Positions 16,756-25,528 of a stretch of 64,000 nucleotides of DNA are shown piece after piece (the first letter of the stretch is position 1; the number at the start of each line of letters is the position of its first letter). This stretch comes from Nocardia fluminea. Lineage in GTDB: Bacteria > Actinomycetota > Actinomycetes > Mycobacteriales > Mycobacteriaceae. The position numbers and the translations under genes were made by a program. The notes beneath the pieces were generated by a model, which was not told where the DNA came from, ran no database searches, and was given only the letters and a program-made list of their open reading frames with translations. The stretch spans positions 248,001-312,000 of the forward strand of contig NZ_PJMW01000003.1 of the NCBI RefSeq assembly GCF_002846365.1. The letters run 5' to 3'.

Positions 16756-17747
16756 ACGACCGCGATCGGGTTGACCGGGGCGCCGACGGCGCCGGTGACC
16801 GGGATCGGCGCGGCGACGAGGAAGAACTCGTAGGTGCCGGTGCGGGCGCAGTGTTCGGCGAGCGCGTCCAGGTCCCACATCTCGCCGAGGAACAACCCGA
16901 TGTGCGGGATGGCGACCTGGTGCAGCGGCTGGAAGGCGTTGTCGAATTCGTTGGGGCGCACCTCGAAACCCCAGGTGTCGGTGGCGATCGCGGCGATCTC
17001 GGTGCGGTGCAGCCAGTCTGCGGTGGTGAACGACAGGCCGGGTGCGGCGCCGCCTGCGTAGTCGTTCCAGCCGTCGCGACGGGCGCGGGTGAGCTGGCCG
17101 GTGCGCACGGTGACGATGTCGCCGCGACCGACCGCCGAGGACGCTCCTCCCTGGGTGCGGATCGTTTCCTCGAGATGGGCTGTGGTGATGGCAAACCCGT
17201 CGGGTAGTTCGGTCCCGGTGCCGTACACGCGCCCGACGTCGAGCAGCACACCGCGGCCCACGATCCGATCTGCCACGGTTTCGATGCCGGTGACCTGGTC
17301 ACCCTGCGAGGTCACCACCTCGCCCGCACGCCGCCCGTTCCAGGCCCTGCCGTGGTCGAAGATGTGGCCGAGACCGTCCCATTGCGTCGAACACTGCAGC
17401 GGCATCGACACCACGTCGTCGGCGCCGCCGAGACCGTGTGGGAATCCCTGGATGCCGGCTTCGGCGTCGGTACCGGTGTCGAGCATGGTGTGCACGGGAT
17501 TGGATCGACGCCGCCAGCCGTGCTGCGGTCCGTTCGTATCGAAGCTCTGCGACAGGCTGAAGCTGCGGCCGTGCCGGATGAGGGCTCCGGCACGGGCTCG
17601 CTTGGCGTCGTCGAGGAAGTTCAGCGTGCCGTGCACATCGTCGGCGCCCCACCTTGCCCAGTTCGAGCAGCGGTGGGCCGCGGCGGCGATCGCGGATTCG
17701 GGATCGCTGCGGTCCAATGCCATTTCGGCGGTATCTGTTCCGGTCAT
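16752..17747 (-). CDS. Cyclase-family metal hydrolase (kynurenine formamidase-like), operon B
   Basis: A 331-residue paralog of the protein at 2219-3220, with the same variant metal motif QCSTQWDGLGH, the same HGRAWNGRRAG segment and the same C-terminal VNPIAVV. The metal site thus keeps Asp and the last His but has Gln at two usual His positions. Family members hydrolyse amides or lactones or cyclise ring-opened acids. The gene overlaps both neighbours by ATGA. Its occurrence in both ring-cleavage operons suggests that the step is shared by the two pathways. The exact reaction is not known. Confidence 0.85.
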   Translation of the reverse strand: MTGTDTAEMALDRSDPESAIAAAAHRCSNWARWGADDVHGTLNFLDDAKRARAGALIRHGRSFSLSQSFDTNGPQHGWRRRSNPVHTMLDTGTDAEAGIQGFPHGLGGADDVVSMPLQCSTQWDGLGHIFDHGRAWNGRRAGEVVTSQGDQVTGIETVADRIVGRGVLLDVGRVYGTGTELPDGFAITTAHLEETIRTQGGASSAVGRGDIVTVRTGQLTRARRDGWNDYAGGAAPGLSFTTADWLHRTEIAAIATDTWGFEVRPNEFDNAFQPLHQVAIPHIGLFLGEMWDLDALAEHCARTGTYEFFLVAAPIPVTGAVGAPVNPIAVV

Positions 17748-18466
17748 TTGTGCTCCTGTGGTTCGGGTCGCAGCGCGTCCGAGATCGACTTCACGCCGCC
17801 GTGCGAGCTCGCTCCGCCGTCGACGGTGATCTCGGCGCCGGTCAGGTACGTGGAATCGGCGCCGAGGAGGAAGGCCACCGTGCCGGCGACCTCGTCGGCG
17901 GTGCCCGCGCGCGCAAGCGCCGTCTCACCGATCGACGCCGACCGGAACGGCGCGGGCGCCGATTCGGTCATGGGGGTGTCGATGAAGCCCGGGTGGACGA
18001 TATTGATTCGAATCCCGTGCTCCCCCAGAGCCAGTGCGGCGGTATGGGTCAACCCGCGCAGTGCCCATTTGCTGGTGGTGTAGGCGACCGGGTAGTGGCC
18101 GGTGAGGGCCGCGATCGAACCGATGTTGACGATGGCCGAGCCCGGGCTCATCACCGGTGTCAGCGCTTGGATCGCGAGTAGCGGTGCCAGCACGTTGACG
18201 GCGTAGGCGTCGGTCATGTCGGCAACGGTCACCTCGTCCAGGCGGGCGCGCCTGGTGATGCCGGCGCAGTTGACCAATCCGTGCACCGGAGTGTCGAAAG
18301 TGGCTGCCAATGCGCGCCATTGCCGCTCGTCGGTGACATCGAATTCGCGTTCGCTGCCCTGGCGATCGAGCGCGACGACGTGGTACCCGTCGGCGGCGAG
18401 CCGCTCGGCGACCACGCGGCCGATGCCGCCCGCGGCGCCGGTGACGACCACGGTTCGGGTTGTCAT
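17744..18466 (-). CDS. SDR-family oxidoreductase
   Basis: A 240-residue classical SDR with an intact set of motifs: TGAAGGIG for the dinucleotide, NCAG in the central strand, Ser in NIGSIAA, and YTTSK as the catalytic Tyr-Lys pair. The C-terminal segment VDGGASS is typical. It overlaps the FAH gene upstream and the cyclase gene downstream by four bases each. In contrast to the other SDR of this operon, it should be catalytically competent. It probably oxidises or reduces a hydroxy/keto intermediate of operon B with NAD(P). Confidence 0.87.
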   Translation of the reverse strand: MTTRTVVVTGAAGGIGRVVAERLAADGYHVVALDRQGSEREFDVTDERQWRALAATFDTPVHGLVNCAGITRRARLDEVTVADMTDAYAVNVLAPLLAIQALTPVMSPGSAIVNIGSIAALTGHYPVAYTTSKWALRGLTHTAALALGEHGIRINIVHPGFIDTPMTESAPAPFRSASIGETALARAGTADEVAGTVAFLLGADSTYLTGAEITVDGGASSHGGVKSISDALRPEPQEHK

Positions 18467-19446
18467 GGCGCGGTCACCTCGGCCCGGTGCCGCGCGCGGA
18501 GGCGGGGTGCGGGCACGGCGTGGGGCGCGCTCGCGCGTTCGCCGACCGTATTCACCAGGGTGCCGATGCCTTCCACGGTGAGCTCGACCGTGTCACCGGC
18601 TGTCAGCGGCGGCGGATCGAGACGGCCGCGTCGTCCCCACAGCTCGGCCAGACAGCCGCCGTTGCCGATAGTGCCCGAGCCGAGTACGTCGCCAGGGGCG
18701 AGCACGGCGTCGCGTGAGGCGTAGGCCAGCAGCATGGGGAAGGTCCAACCCATGTTGGACAGGACGTCGTGACCGACTTCGGTCCCGTTGACCCTCGCGG
18801 TGCAGTGCAGTGCGAGGAAGCCGTCGGTGTCGAGGAACGGCACCATTTCGTCGGCGGTCACCAGCACCGGGCCGAGCGTGTTGGCGAAGTCCTTGCCCTT
18901 CGCCGGACCGAGCCCGACCTGCATTTCCAGACGCTGGAGATCACGCGCCGACCAGTCGTTGAGGATCGTGTAGCCGAAGATGTGATCGGCGGCCTGCTCG
19001 ACGGTCAGGTCGCGCCCCGCGCGACCGACGACGGCCGCGACCTCGAGTTCGAAGTCCAGTTCCGCGCAGTGGTGCGGTGCCCGGATCTCGCTGTGCGGGC
19101 CGTTCACCGTATGGGGATTGGTGAAGTAGAAATGCGGCGCCGCATACCAAGCCTCCGGAACACCGCCGCGCCCTTGGACACTCGCGCGGACTCCTTCGAC
19201 ATGTTCTTCGAAGGTGACGAAATCGCGCATCGTCGGCGGTGTCAGCGGGGCGTCGAAAGTCACCTCCTCCACCGGGATCGGTGTGGTCATCGACTGGATC
19301 TGGGTGCCCATCTCCAGGGCGGCGGTCAGCCCGGCCCCGACGAGCTCGAGCACAGTGGTGCCACCCGGGAACGGGTACACGTTGTCGCCGTCGACGACAG
19401 CGGCGGCGGCAGCCGCGTCATTGCGGCGAATCATGGCAAAGCGCAT
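18463..19446 (-). CDS. Fumarylacetoacetate hydrolase-family protein (operon B)
   Basis: A 327-residue FAH-family hydrolase with the core motifs LDFELEVAAVVG, NDWSARDLQ and LGSGTIGNGG. It is the paralog of the second FAH protein of operon A (7479-8423), and both lie directly after the dioxygenase gene, here with a gap of 15 bases. It likely hydrolyses an acylpyruvate-type or fumarylacetoacetate-type cleavage product. Release of acetoacetate would explain the nearby acetoacetyl-CoA synthetase. The C-terminus is about 20 residues longer than the paralog and rich in Arg and Ala. Confidence 0.88.
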   Translation of the reverse strand: MRFAMIRRNDAAAAAAVVDGDNVYPFPGGTTVLELVGAGLTAALEMGTQIQSMTTPIPVEEVTFDAPLTPPTMRDFVTFEEHVEGVRASVQGRGGVPEAWYAAPHFYFTNPHTVNGPHSEIRAPHHCAELDFELEVAAVVGRAGRDLTVEQAADHIFGYTILNDWSARDLQRLEMQVGLGPAKGKDFANTLGPVLVTADEMVPFLDTDGFLALHCTARVNGTEVGHDVLSNMGWTFPMLLAYASRDAVLAPGDVLGSGTIGNGGCLAELWGRRGRLDPPPLTAGDTVELTVEGIGTLVNTVGERASAPHAVPAPRLRARHRAEVTAP

Positions 19447-19461
19447 GGTGGCTAACCCCTT

Positions 19462-20400
19462 TCACACCGGCGGTGCGATGAACAGACCCTTGTCGGGGTC
19501 GTTGAACGATTTCGCGGCGACGAATTCGTCCATCGCGTTGGCGGTGCCCCACTGGTCGCTGACCTCGGGCTGGGTGAAGTCGTAGAGATGCGGGTGCCAG
19601 GTGTCCTCATCGAGGGACTCGAGTTCGGTCGTGTACTCCATCGTGTTGCCATTCGGATCCAGGAAGTACGAGAAGGTGTTGTTGCCCGCGAGATGCCTGC
19701 CCGGGCCCCATATCTTCTCGACGCCCGAGCGCAGCATCCGGCCGGTGCCGCGCATGTACTCGTCGAGGCCGCGCAGCTCGAACGACGCGTGGTGCAGCGC
19801 GGGGTGGGGGCCGCGCGCGATGGCCAGCGAATGGTGCCACCGGCTGGTGCGCAGGAACCACATCATCTTGCCCATGCGCGGATGCATGAGGATGTCGGAG
19901 ACTTTGAACCCGAAGTGCTTCTCGTAGAAGGCCACAGTGGCTTCCGGATCCGCGGAGTTGACCACCACGTGCGACAGCCGCACCGGAATCGCTTCGCCCA
20001 CTTCGACTTTGCGATGTTCACGAGCCGCGACGTCGGCGGACACCTCGATCGTGCGGCCTTCGTTGTCGAAGAACCGGAAGCCGTATCCCCCACCGGGCGT
20101 CTGCAATCGGTCCGGTTCGGTGACCAGCGTGGCCCCGCCCCGGCCGAGCTTCTCGGCGACGGTGTCGACCGCGGCGCTGTCGGTGACGCCGAAAGAGATC
20201 AGGTCGAGGCGTTTTTCGGCGGCGCGGCGGATGCGCACCACGTACTGCTCGGGCGAGCCCTCCGCGGCCAGATAAGTGACATCGCCATCGGTCGCGGTCA
20301 CCGACAGGCCCCAGTGGTTGGTGTAGAAGTCGAGCTGCTTGTCGAAGTCGGGCACGGCCAGTGCCGTGTGCCGCAGGTGGGTGAAGACATGATCGCTCAT
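19462..20400 (-). CDS. Extradiol ring-cleavage dioxygenase (VOC/type I), operon B
   Basis: A 312-residue two-domain extradiol dioxygenase. In the second domain the iron ligands appear as His (RLSHVVVN), His (ALHHASFE) and Glu (NTMEYTTE). The first domain (HLRHTALAVPD) is the degenerate structural repeat. It should cleave a catechol produced by the FAD hydroxylase whose gene lies 31 bases upstream. Relative to the operon A enzyme it lacks the long C-terminal tail. ATG 20400 opens directly into the first VOC strand. Confidence 0.9.
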   Translation of the reverse strand: MSDHVFTHLRHTALAVPDFDKQLDFYTNHWGLSVTATDGDVTYLAAEGSPEQYVVRIRRAAEKRLDLISFGVTDSAAVDTVAEKLGRGGATLVTEPDRLQTPGGGYGFRFFDNEGRTIEVSADVAAREHRKVEVGEAIPVRLSHVVVNSADPEATVAFYEKHFGFKVSDILMHPRMGKMMWFLRTSRWHHSLAIARGPHPALHHASFELRGLDEYMRGTGRMLRSGVEKIWGPGRHLAGNNTFSYFLDPNGNTMEYTTELESLDEDTWHPHLYDFTQPEVSDQWGTANAMDEFVAAKSFNDPDKGLFIAPPV

Positions 20401-20431
20401 GAGGAGGCTCCGAAAGTCGAGGGGACGGGGT

Positions 20432-21568
20432 TCAGGCCGGTGTCGCGACGAGCTCGGCGATGCGGCGCATCAAGCCGGGGACATCGGCGGCGGGATCGTG
20501 GTCGAGCATCCATCGGCCGAGCTGCACCGAGGCCTCGACCACCGCTTTCGCCCGCGGCAGACGACGCTCGGTGAATTTCCGCCACAGCTGCGGACCGACT
20601 GGTTCGGCGATGAGGAGTTCGCTGAGCACCGCCGCGTCTTCGAGCGCTTGCGCCCCGCCCTGGGCGAGGGTGGGCGGGCACGCGTGGGCGGCGTCGCCGA
20701 TCAGCACGATGCGTCCGCGATTCCAGGGGCCGTCGATCACGTGCTGCTCGAACCGGGTGTAGTTGACGGCGTGGGGATCGGTCAGCAGCGCACGGACCTC
20801 GTCCCACGGTCCGTGGTACTCGGCGGCCAGTGCGCGCATCACCTCGAGCTGCTCGGCTTTGGACAGTGCCGAACGATCGTGGGTGTCCTCGACGATGTAG
20901 GCGTACATCGTGTCCGATCCGGTAGGGCAGTATCCGGCGATGTGCGCGACGCCGCCGTAGTAGAGATCGGTGCGGGTGATCGATGCCGGCCGCGAACACA
21001 CCAACCGCCAGATACCCATGCCGGTGGGCTCCGGCTCGGAGTCGATTCCGAGGGCGCGACGGGTGGGCGAGCGGACACCGTCGGCCCCGATCACCACGTC
21101 GTAGCGTCGGCTACCGCCGTCGTCGAAGACGACATCGACGCCGGTGCCGTCGTCCTCGAATCCGGTCGCACGCACGCCGAAACGCAGTCGCGCACCGGAC
21201 TTTTCCGCGGCGTCGTGGAGCATCTCCGCCAGGACCGGCCGCTCCATCCCGACCGCGGCCGGGAGGTCTCGACCGCCGGTCCTGGTATCGGGAATCTCGG
21301 CGAGGAGGCTGCCGTCGGCGTCGGTCGCGCGGATGCCCAGCGTGTCGAATCCCCAGCTCTCGCGGCTGATGTCGGACCACAGCCCCAGATCCCGGAGCAC
21401 GCGCAACGCGTTGCCCTGCAAGGTGATGCCGGAACCGATGGCGTGGCCGCGACCACGCGCCTCGACGAGTTCGACGTCGAGACCGGCGCGGGCGAGGAAG
21501 ACCGCGGCCGCCGACCCGGCGAGACCGCCGCCGAGTACGAGGACGGTGCGGGCGGTGTGAGGGTGCAT
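20432..21568 (-). CDS. FAD-dependent aromatic hydroxylase (operon B)
   Basis: A 378-residue single-component flavin monooxygenase, first gene of operon B. The FAD motif GGGLAGSAAA is near residue 11 and the second motif IVLIGDAAHACPP is followed by AQGGAQALEDA. It is paralogous to the hydroxylase at 1069-2187. ATG 21568 is chosen because AGGGAAG lies upstream and the Rossmann fold begins at once; an earlier in-frame ATG at 21619 would add 17 residues and run into the shared promoter region. The divergent LysR regulator gene begins about 110 bases away and probably controls it. Confidence 0.88.
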   Translation of the reverse strand: MHPHTARTVLVLGGGLAGSAAAVFLARAGLDVELVEARGRGHAIGSGITLQGNALRVLRDLGLWSDISRESWGFDTLGIRATDADGSLLAEIPDTRTGGRDLPAAVGMERPVLAEMLHDAAEKSGARLRFGVRATGFEDDGTGVDVVFDDGGSRRYDVVIGADGVRSPTRRALGIDSEPEPTGMGIWRLVCSRPASITRTDLYYGGVAHIAGYCPTGSDTMYAYIVEDTHDRSALSKAEQLEVMRALAAEYHGPWDEVRALLTDPHAVNYTRFEQHVIDGPWNRGRIVLIGDAAHACPPTLAQGGAQALEDAAVLSELLIAEPVGPQLWRKFTERRLPRAKAVVEASVQLGRWMLDHDPAADVPGLMRRIAELVATPA

Positions 21569-21642
21569 CGAATCACTTCCCTGGGACAGTGCACATAAGC
21601 GAGCGTTGTGGTGACTCACTCCACTCTGAGACCCGCATCACC

Positions 21643-21666
21643 ATCAGGGAAGGCGCGTTTCCTGAT
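21643..21666. promoter_or_regulatory. Candidate LysR operator in the divergent promoter region
   Basis: Near-perfect inverted repeat: ATCAGGGAA and TTTCCTGAT around GGCGCG, matching at 8 of 9 positions. It lies between the divergent hydroxylase and LysR genes, 12 bases before the earliest LysR start. A TATAAAT sequence (about 21673-21679) runs into the LysR start codon, so the LysR message may begin very close to its start codon. Confidence 0.5.
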
Positions 21667-21677
21667 CTTCTGTATAA

Positions 21678-22619
21678 ATGGGAGTTATGCAGAAGCCCGC
21701 TCGCCCGTTGGCGAATCTCGACCTCAACCTGCTCGTCACGCTGGAGGCCGTGGTGCAGCACGAGAGCGTGACCAGGGCAGCCGAGCATCTCGGGGTCACC
21801 CAGCCGGCGGTCTCGGCGGCGCTGGGCCGGCTGCGCCGTCATTTCGACGATGACATCCTCGAGCGGGTCGGCAACAGATACCGGCTGACGCCCTTCGGCA
21901 TCGAACTTCGTCAGCGCACCAGGGCCGCGCTGACCGGCGTCGAGCGGGTGTTCTCCGCTCGCGGTACCTTCGACGCCACCGACACCAGCCGCGAATACTC
22001 GGTGGTGACCAGCGACTACACCACGGCCCTGCTCGGCCGGCGCCTGGCCGAACTGCTCACCGCGGCCGCACCTCACGCACGCCTGCGCATCCTGCCCTCG
22101 TCCCCTGAGCTCGTCGCCAGGGCCGAGCACACCCTCACCACCTACGACATGATGCTGGTGCCGCACGGCTTCGTCACCGATCTACCCAATGAGACTGTCT
22201 TCCATGATGATTGGATGGTCGTGACGGACGCCGACCACGAGCCGCCCACCGGCGAACTGACCGCCGAGGACCTGCAGCAGCGCCCCTGGGTACTGGTCTA
22301 CCATTCGCAGACCGCCTCCACCCCGGCCGCGCGCCGGTTGCGGATGCTCGGCATCGAACCGACGCGCCAGATCGTCACCGAGAACTTCATGACCGTCCGC
22401 TGCCTGATCACCGGCAGTGATCGGATCGCGCTCATCCCCCGCCGCTTGCTCGCGGTTCCCGGGATGAGCGAGGGTCTCACGGCCTATCCGTGTCCGGTCG
22501 ACCTCGGCGAGCTGACCCAGGCGATGTGGTGGCATCCGGTGTTCACCGACGATCCCGAGCACCGCTTCCTGCGCACGCTGATCCGGGAAGCGGCCCAAAG
22601 CAGCTGGGTGACACCGTAA
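21678..22619 (+). CDS. LysR-family transcriptional regulator
   Basis: A 313-residue LysR regulator. The N-terminal helix-turn-helix (SVTRAAEHLGVTQPAVSAAL) is at about residues 30-50 and the effector-binding domain fills the rest. The NLDLNLLVTLEAV opening is the NodD/NahR-like form often tied to aromatic catabolism. It is divergent from operon B, so it probably activates that operon in response to a pathway aromatic acid. Two ATG starts are possible, 21678 and 21687; neither has a well-spaced ribosome site. A short hairpin (22630-22644) follows the stop. Confidence 0.88.
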   Translation: MGVMQKPARPLANLDLNLLVTLEAVVQHESVTRAAEHLGVTQPAVSAALGRLRRHFDDDILERVGNRYRLTPFGIELRQRTRAALTGVERVFSARGTFDATDTSREYSVVTSDYTTALLGRRLAELLTAAAPHARLRILPSSPELVARAEHTLTTYDMMLVPHGFVTDLPNETVFHDDWMVVTDADHEPPTGELTAEDLQQRPWVLVYHSQTASTPAARRLRMLGIEPTRQIVTENFMTVRCLITGSDRIALIPRRLLAVPGMSEGLTAYPCPVDLGELTQAMWWHPVFTDDPEHRFLRTLIREAAQSSWVTP

Positions 22620-22675
22620 TCGTCGCGCCGCTCATCCAATGAGCACACACCTGTCGGCGGCGAACTGCGACACCC

Positions 22676-23002
22676 ATGAGTACTCCCTTGCGTGACCGCA
22701 TCGACGCGGACCACCGGCCTTCTTTTCCATGGTCGGCAATCGCCCTGTGCGTTCTGCTCACCGACTCGCCGCCGCGTTCGCGGTGGGAATCCTGGTGGGG
22801 CTCTTCGTGAACGGATGCATCGCGGGTCTCGCCCATCCTGGTCGGCCGGCTCCTCGACGCGGGCTGGGGCGCCGAGCAGGTGTACCTGCTGATGTCGGTG
22901 GTACTCGTCGCGGGCGGACCGGCCGTCTACGCTCTGCGCGTCGAGGCGCCGCGGGCGACCGCACCGATCCCGACCTCAGCGGTCGGCCACAGTCACGGCT
23001 GA
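22676..23002 (+). pseudogene. Relic of an aromatic-acid MFS transporter with internal deletions
   Basis: Three pieces of an AAHS-type transporter can be read in order. From ATG 22676 the first frame gives an N-terminus like that of the intact transporter at 26211-27560 (PLRDRIDA, then SAIALCVLL). From about 22760 a second frame gives a transmembrane segment with FVNGCIAGL, matching LINGCIAGL of the intact protein. From 22835 the first frame returns with ILVGRLLDAGWGAEQVYLL, matching GRLLDAGWSAAQLYV, and ends at TGA 23000-23002. Roughly three quarters of the gene is missing and the frame shifts, so it cannot make a transporter. It fills the space between the LysR and LuxR genes. Confidence 0.78.
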
Positions 23003-23004
23003 GG

Positions 23005-24279
23005 TCAGTCGAAGGTCGCCGTGAGGCCGGCTCGAATTCCGATAACGGCTGCCTCGCCACGCGAGGACACGGCGAGCTTCTTCAGTAGGCCCGCGACGTG
23101 GAACTTGGCTGTGCTCTCGGCGATTCCGAGGTCGTCCGCGATCGCCCTGTTCCGCATTCCCGCGGCGACGCGGGCCAGTACTTCGCGTTCGCGCCGGTTC
23201 AGTGCATTCAGTTCCGCCTGTTCGACGGCGGCCACCGGCGGGTCGAGCGGAATCCGCACGCGCACCCGGCTCCCCCAGCCCGGCACCACTTCGATGTCGA
23301 GTTCCGCGCGCAGCGTCCGCGCCCGACCCTCGAGACTCCGGGTCAGCGCGGTGGTGTCGAGCTGTCCGGCCGCACTGTCACGGATGTCGACAACCAGCCG
23401 GTCCGAGTCGGAGGTCCAGGCGATGCGCAGGCGCTCGAGGTCGGGTTGTGCCGTGAAGACCAGTACCGCCGATTGCGTCATGGCCCGGGCGCCGTGGGCG
23501 ATCTCCCCCGGTAGTCGCCGCCCGTCGACAGGCGGCGCCTCGAACTCCGCGGTGATCGTCCGGCGGTGCAGCAACGGCTCGAGCTCGCGGTGCAACCGCT
23601 CGAACGCCGCCGCCGGTGGTTCCTCCGACAGCGCGCGATCGGTGGCTTCGCCGGAGCGCAACGCGATCAACGCCTCGGACGCTGCCGATGTCGCGGCGGC
23701 TCTGGCCTGAGCGTCGTCGAGACCGGGCGCGCGCAGCGTGACGAGCAGACCGGCGAGCACCGCCTCGTGCGCTGCGGTCAGCTCGCTGATCGCCCGCGCT
23801 CTGGCTGCCGACGCGGCCCGCGATTCCGCGAGATAGTCGGGACTGGCCTGGGCTACCTGCTGGCTGATCGAGGTCGCCACCATGCCGAAAACGGCTACGA
23901 GTTCTTGTTGCAGCGGCACCGGTTCGCGCTGGCGTGGCATCAGCACCAGCAGCGTGTCGCAGCGGTCACGGACCACCCACACCCACCGCCGCACGCCAGC
24001 GAGCACCGCCTCGTCAGCGCGGGAATCGCCGGGCCCGAGGGTGGCCTTCAGTGCCTCGAGTTCGGCGATGGCGATCCGGTCGACGATCTCGGCCGGACCG
24101 GCGACCTTGCGCGGCCGCCCGCTACATTCGCGCGTGAAGATCACCAGCGCCAGATGCGGCCAGCGCTCGGCCAGACACCGCGACAGCCGCGCCGCGATGT
24201 CCACCAGCGGACCGTCGACCACATCCCGCAGACTCCGCAGCGACACTTCCTTCGACTGACATCTCGCTGGGTCATCCAC
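23005..24279 (-). CDS. LuxR-type transcriptional regulator with ATPase-like central region
   Basis: A protein of about 424 residues ending in a LuxR/GerE helix-turn-helix ([18 protein letters not shown], then [14 protein letters not shown]). A central segment ([14 protein letters not shown] to SRVRVRIPL) resembles the histidine-kinase ATP-binding fold but lacks a clear phospho-acceptor domain. The N-terminal half is a sensor-like region with no recognised domain. The start is uncertain: GTG 24279 is proposed because it begins near the conserved part and leaves a divergent promoter, whereas a longer form would reach 24399. It faces mscR and may regulate it. Confidence 0.75.
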   Translation of the reverse strand: MDDPARCQSKEVSLRSLRDVVDGPLVDIAARLSRCLAERWPHLALVIFTRECSGRPRKVAGPAEIVDRIAIAELEALKATLGPGDSRADEAVLAGVRRWVWVVRDRCDTLLVLMPRQREPVPLQQELVAVFGMVATSISQQVAQASPDYLAESRAASAARARAISELTAAHEAVLAGLLVTLRAPGLDDAQARAAATSAASEALIALRSGEATDRALSEEPPAAAFERLHRELEPLLHRRTITAEFEAPPVDGRRLPGEIAHGARAMTQSAVLVFTAQPDLERLRIAWTSDSDRLVVDIRDSAAGQLDTTALTRSLEGRARTLRAELDIEVVPGWGSRVRVRIPLDPPVAAVEQAELNALNRREREVLARVAAGMRNRAIADDLGIAESTAKFHVAGLLKKLAVSSRGEAAVIGIRAGLTATFD

Positions 24280-24383
24280 GCCGCCGAGTGTAGGACGCAC
24301 AGGCCGACCGGACCTCACCGGAGGGCTAGGTTGTGCCCGCCTTCCGGCCAGGTTCTTCCCCCCACCCGTCGAGCTAGCGTCGA

Positions 24384-24398
24384 TGCGCAGTGTGCGCA
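24384..24398. promoter_or_regulatory. Inverted repeat in the LuxR-mscR intergenic region
   Basis: TGCGCA and TGCGCA around GTG form a symmetric 15-base site, 45 to 59 bases upstream of the mscR start. It could be the binding site of the divergent LuxR-type regulator. No clear -10/-35 pair was identified. Confidence 0.35.
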
Positions 24399-24442
24399 AC
24401 CCCGTATCGCTGTCCGCTCAACACCCATCGGAGGATCAACCC

Positions 24443-25528
24443 ATGCCGCAGCAGGTTCGCGGAGTCATCGCCAGGAAGCCGGGTGCCCCGGTCGAGCTGA
24501 CCGACATCGTCATCCCCGATCCGGGACCGGGCGAGGTCGTCGTCGCGGTCGCCGCGTGCGGGGTGTGCCACACCGATCTGACCTACCGCGAGGGCGGTAT
24601 CAACGACCAGTTCCCCTTCCTGCTCGGCCACGAAGCCGCCGGCACAGTCGAAAGTGTCGGAGCGGGTGTCGATTCCGTCGCAGTGGGCGATTTCGTCGTC
24701 CTGAACTGGCGGGCGGTGTGCGGACGCTGCCGGGCCTGTAAACGTGGCCGCCCGCAGTACTGCTTCGACACCTTCAACGCCACCCAGAAGATGACACTGA
24801 CCGACGGCACCGAGCTGACCCCCGCGCTCGGCATCGGCGCGTTCGCCGAGAAGACCCTCGTCCACGCCGGACAGTGCACCAAGGTCGACCCCGCCGCGGA
24901 TCCCGCCGTCGCGGGGCTGATCGGTTGCGGTGTGATGGCCGGACTGGGCGCAGCGGTGAACACCGGCAATGTCGGCCGCGGCGACTCGGTCGCGGTGATC
25001 GGCTGCGGCGGAGTCGGCGACGCCGCCATCGTCGGTGCCCGGCTGGCCGGCGCATCCACCATCATCGCCGTGGACCGCGACGAGCAGAAGCTCACCTGGG
25101 CCCGCGATCTGGGCGCCACCCACACCGTGAACGCCACCACCGCCGACACCGTCACCGCGGTCCGAGAACTCACCGGCGGGTTCGGCGCGGATGTGGTCAT
25201 CGACGCGGTGGGCAGGCCCGAAACCTGGCAGCAGGCGTTCTACGCCCGCGACCTCGCAGGCACCGTCGTCCTCGTAGGTGTCCCCACACCTGACCTGCGC
25301 CTGGAAATGCCGCTGATCGACTTCTTCTCCCGCGGCGGATCCCTGAAATCCTCCTGGTACGGCGACTGCCTGCCCGAACGCGACTTCCCAATGCTGATCG
25401 ACCTCTACCTACAGGGCCGATTGCCGCTGGAAAGGTTCGTCTCCGAACGCATCGCCCTCGAAGACGTGGAACAGGCCTTCCACACCATGCACGAGGGCAA
25501 GGTCCTGCGATCGGTCGTCGTGCTGTGA
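24443..25528 (+). CDS. mscR: S-(hydroxymethyl)mycothiol dehydrogenase (mycothiol-dependent formaldehyde dehydrogenase)
   Basis: A 361-residue zinc alcohol dehydrogenase of the MscR type. The catalytic zinc ligands are in CGVCHTDL and GHEAAG, and the structural zinc cysteines in [15 protein letters not shown]. The NAD motif GCGGVG and the signature NWRAVCGRC and [11 protein letters not shown] blocks are those of mycothiol-dependent enzymes. It oxidises S-hydroxymethylmycothiol, formed from formaldehyde and mycothiol, with NAD. ATG 24443 follows GGAGGA. It is coupled by GTGA overlap to a metallo-hydrolase gene. Its place between P450 and VanAB genes fits disposal of formaldehyde from O-demethylation. 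Confidence 0.93.
   Translation: MPQQVRGVIARKPGAPVELTDIVIPDPGPGEVVVAVAACGVCHTDLTYREGGINDQFPFLLGHEAAGTVESVGAGVDSVAVGDFVVLNWRAVCGRCRACKRGRPQYCFDTFNATQKMTLTDGTELTPALGIGAFAEKTLVHAGQCTKVDPAADPAVAGLIGCGVMAGLGAAVNTGNVGRGDSVAVIGCGGVGDAAIVGARLAGASTIIAVDRDEQKLTWARDLGATHTVNATTADTVTAVRELTGGFGADVVIDAVGRPETWQQAFYARDLAGTVVLVGVPTPDLRLEMPLIDFFSRGGSLKSSWYGDCLPERDFPMLIDLYLQGRLPLERFVSERIALEDVEQAFHTMHEGKVLRSVVVL

Noticed and set aside
22729..23088. A 119-residue gene between the LysR and LuxR genes
   Set aside because: The reading frame changes within the region and the pieces match separate parts of the AAHS transporter, so it is treated as a relic.
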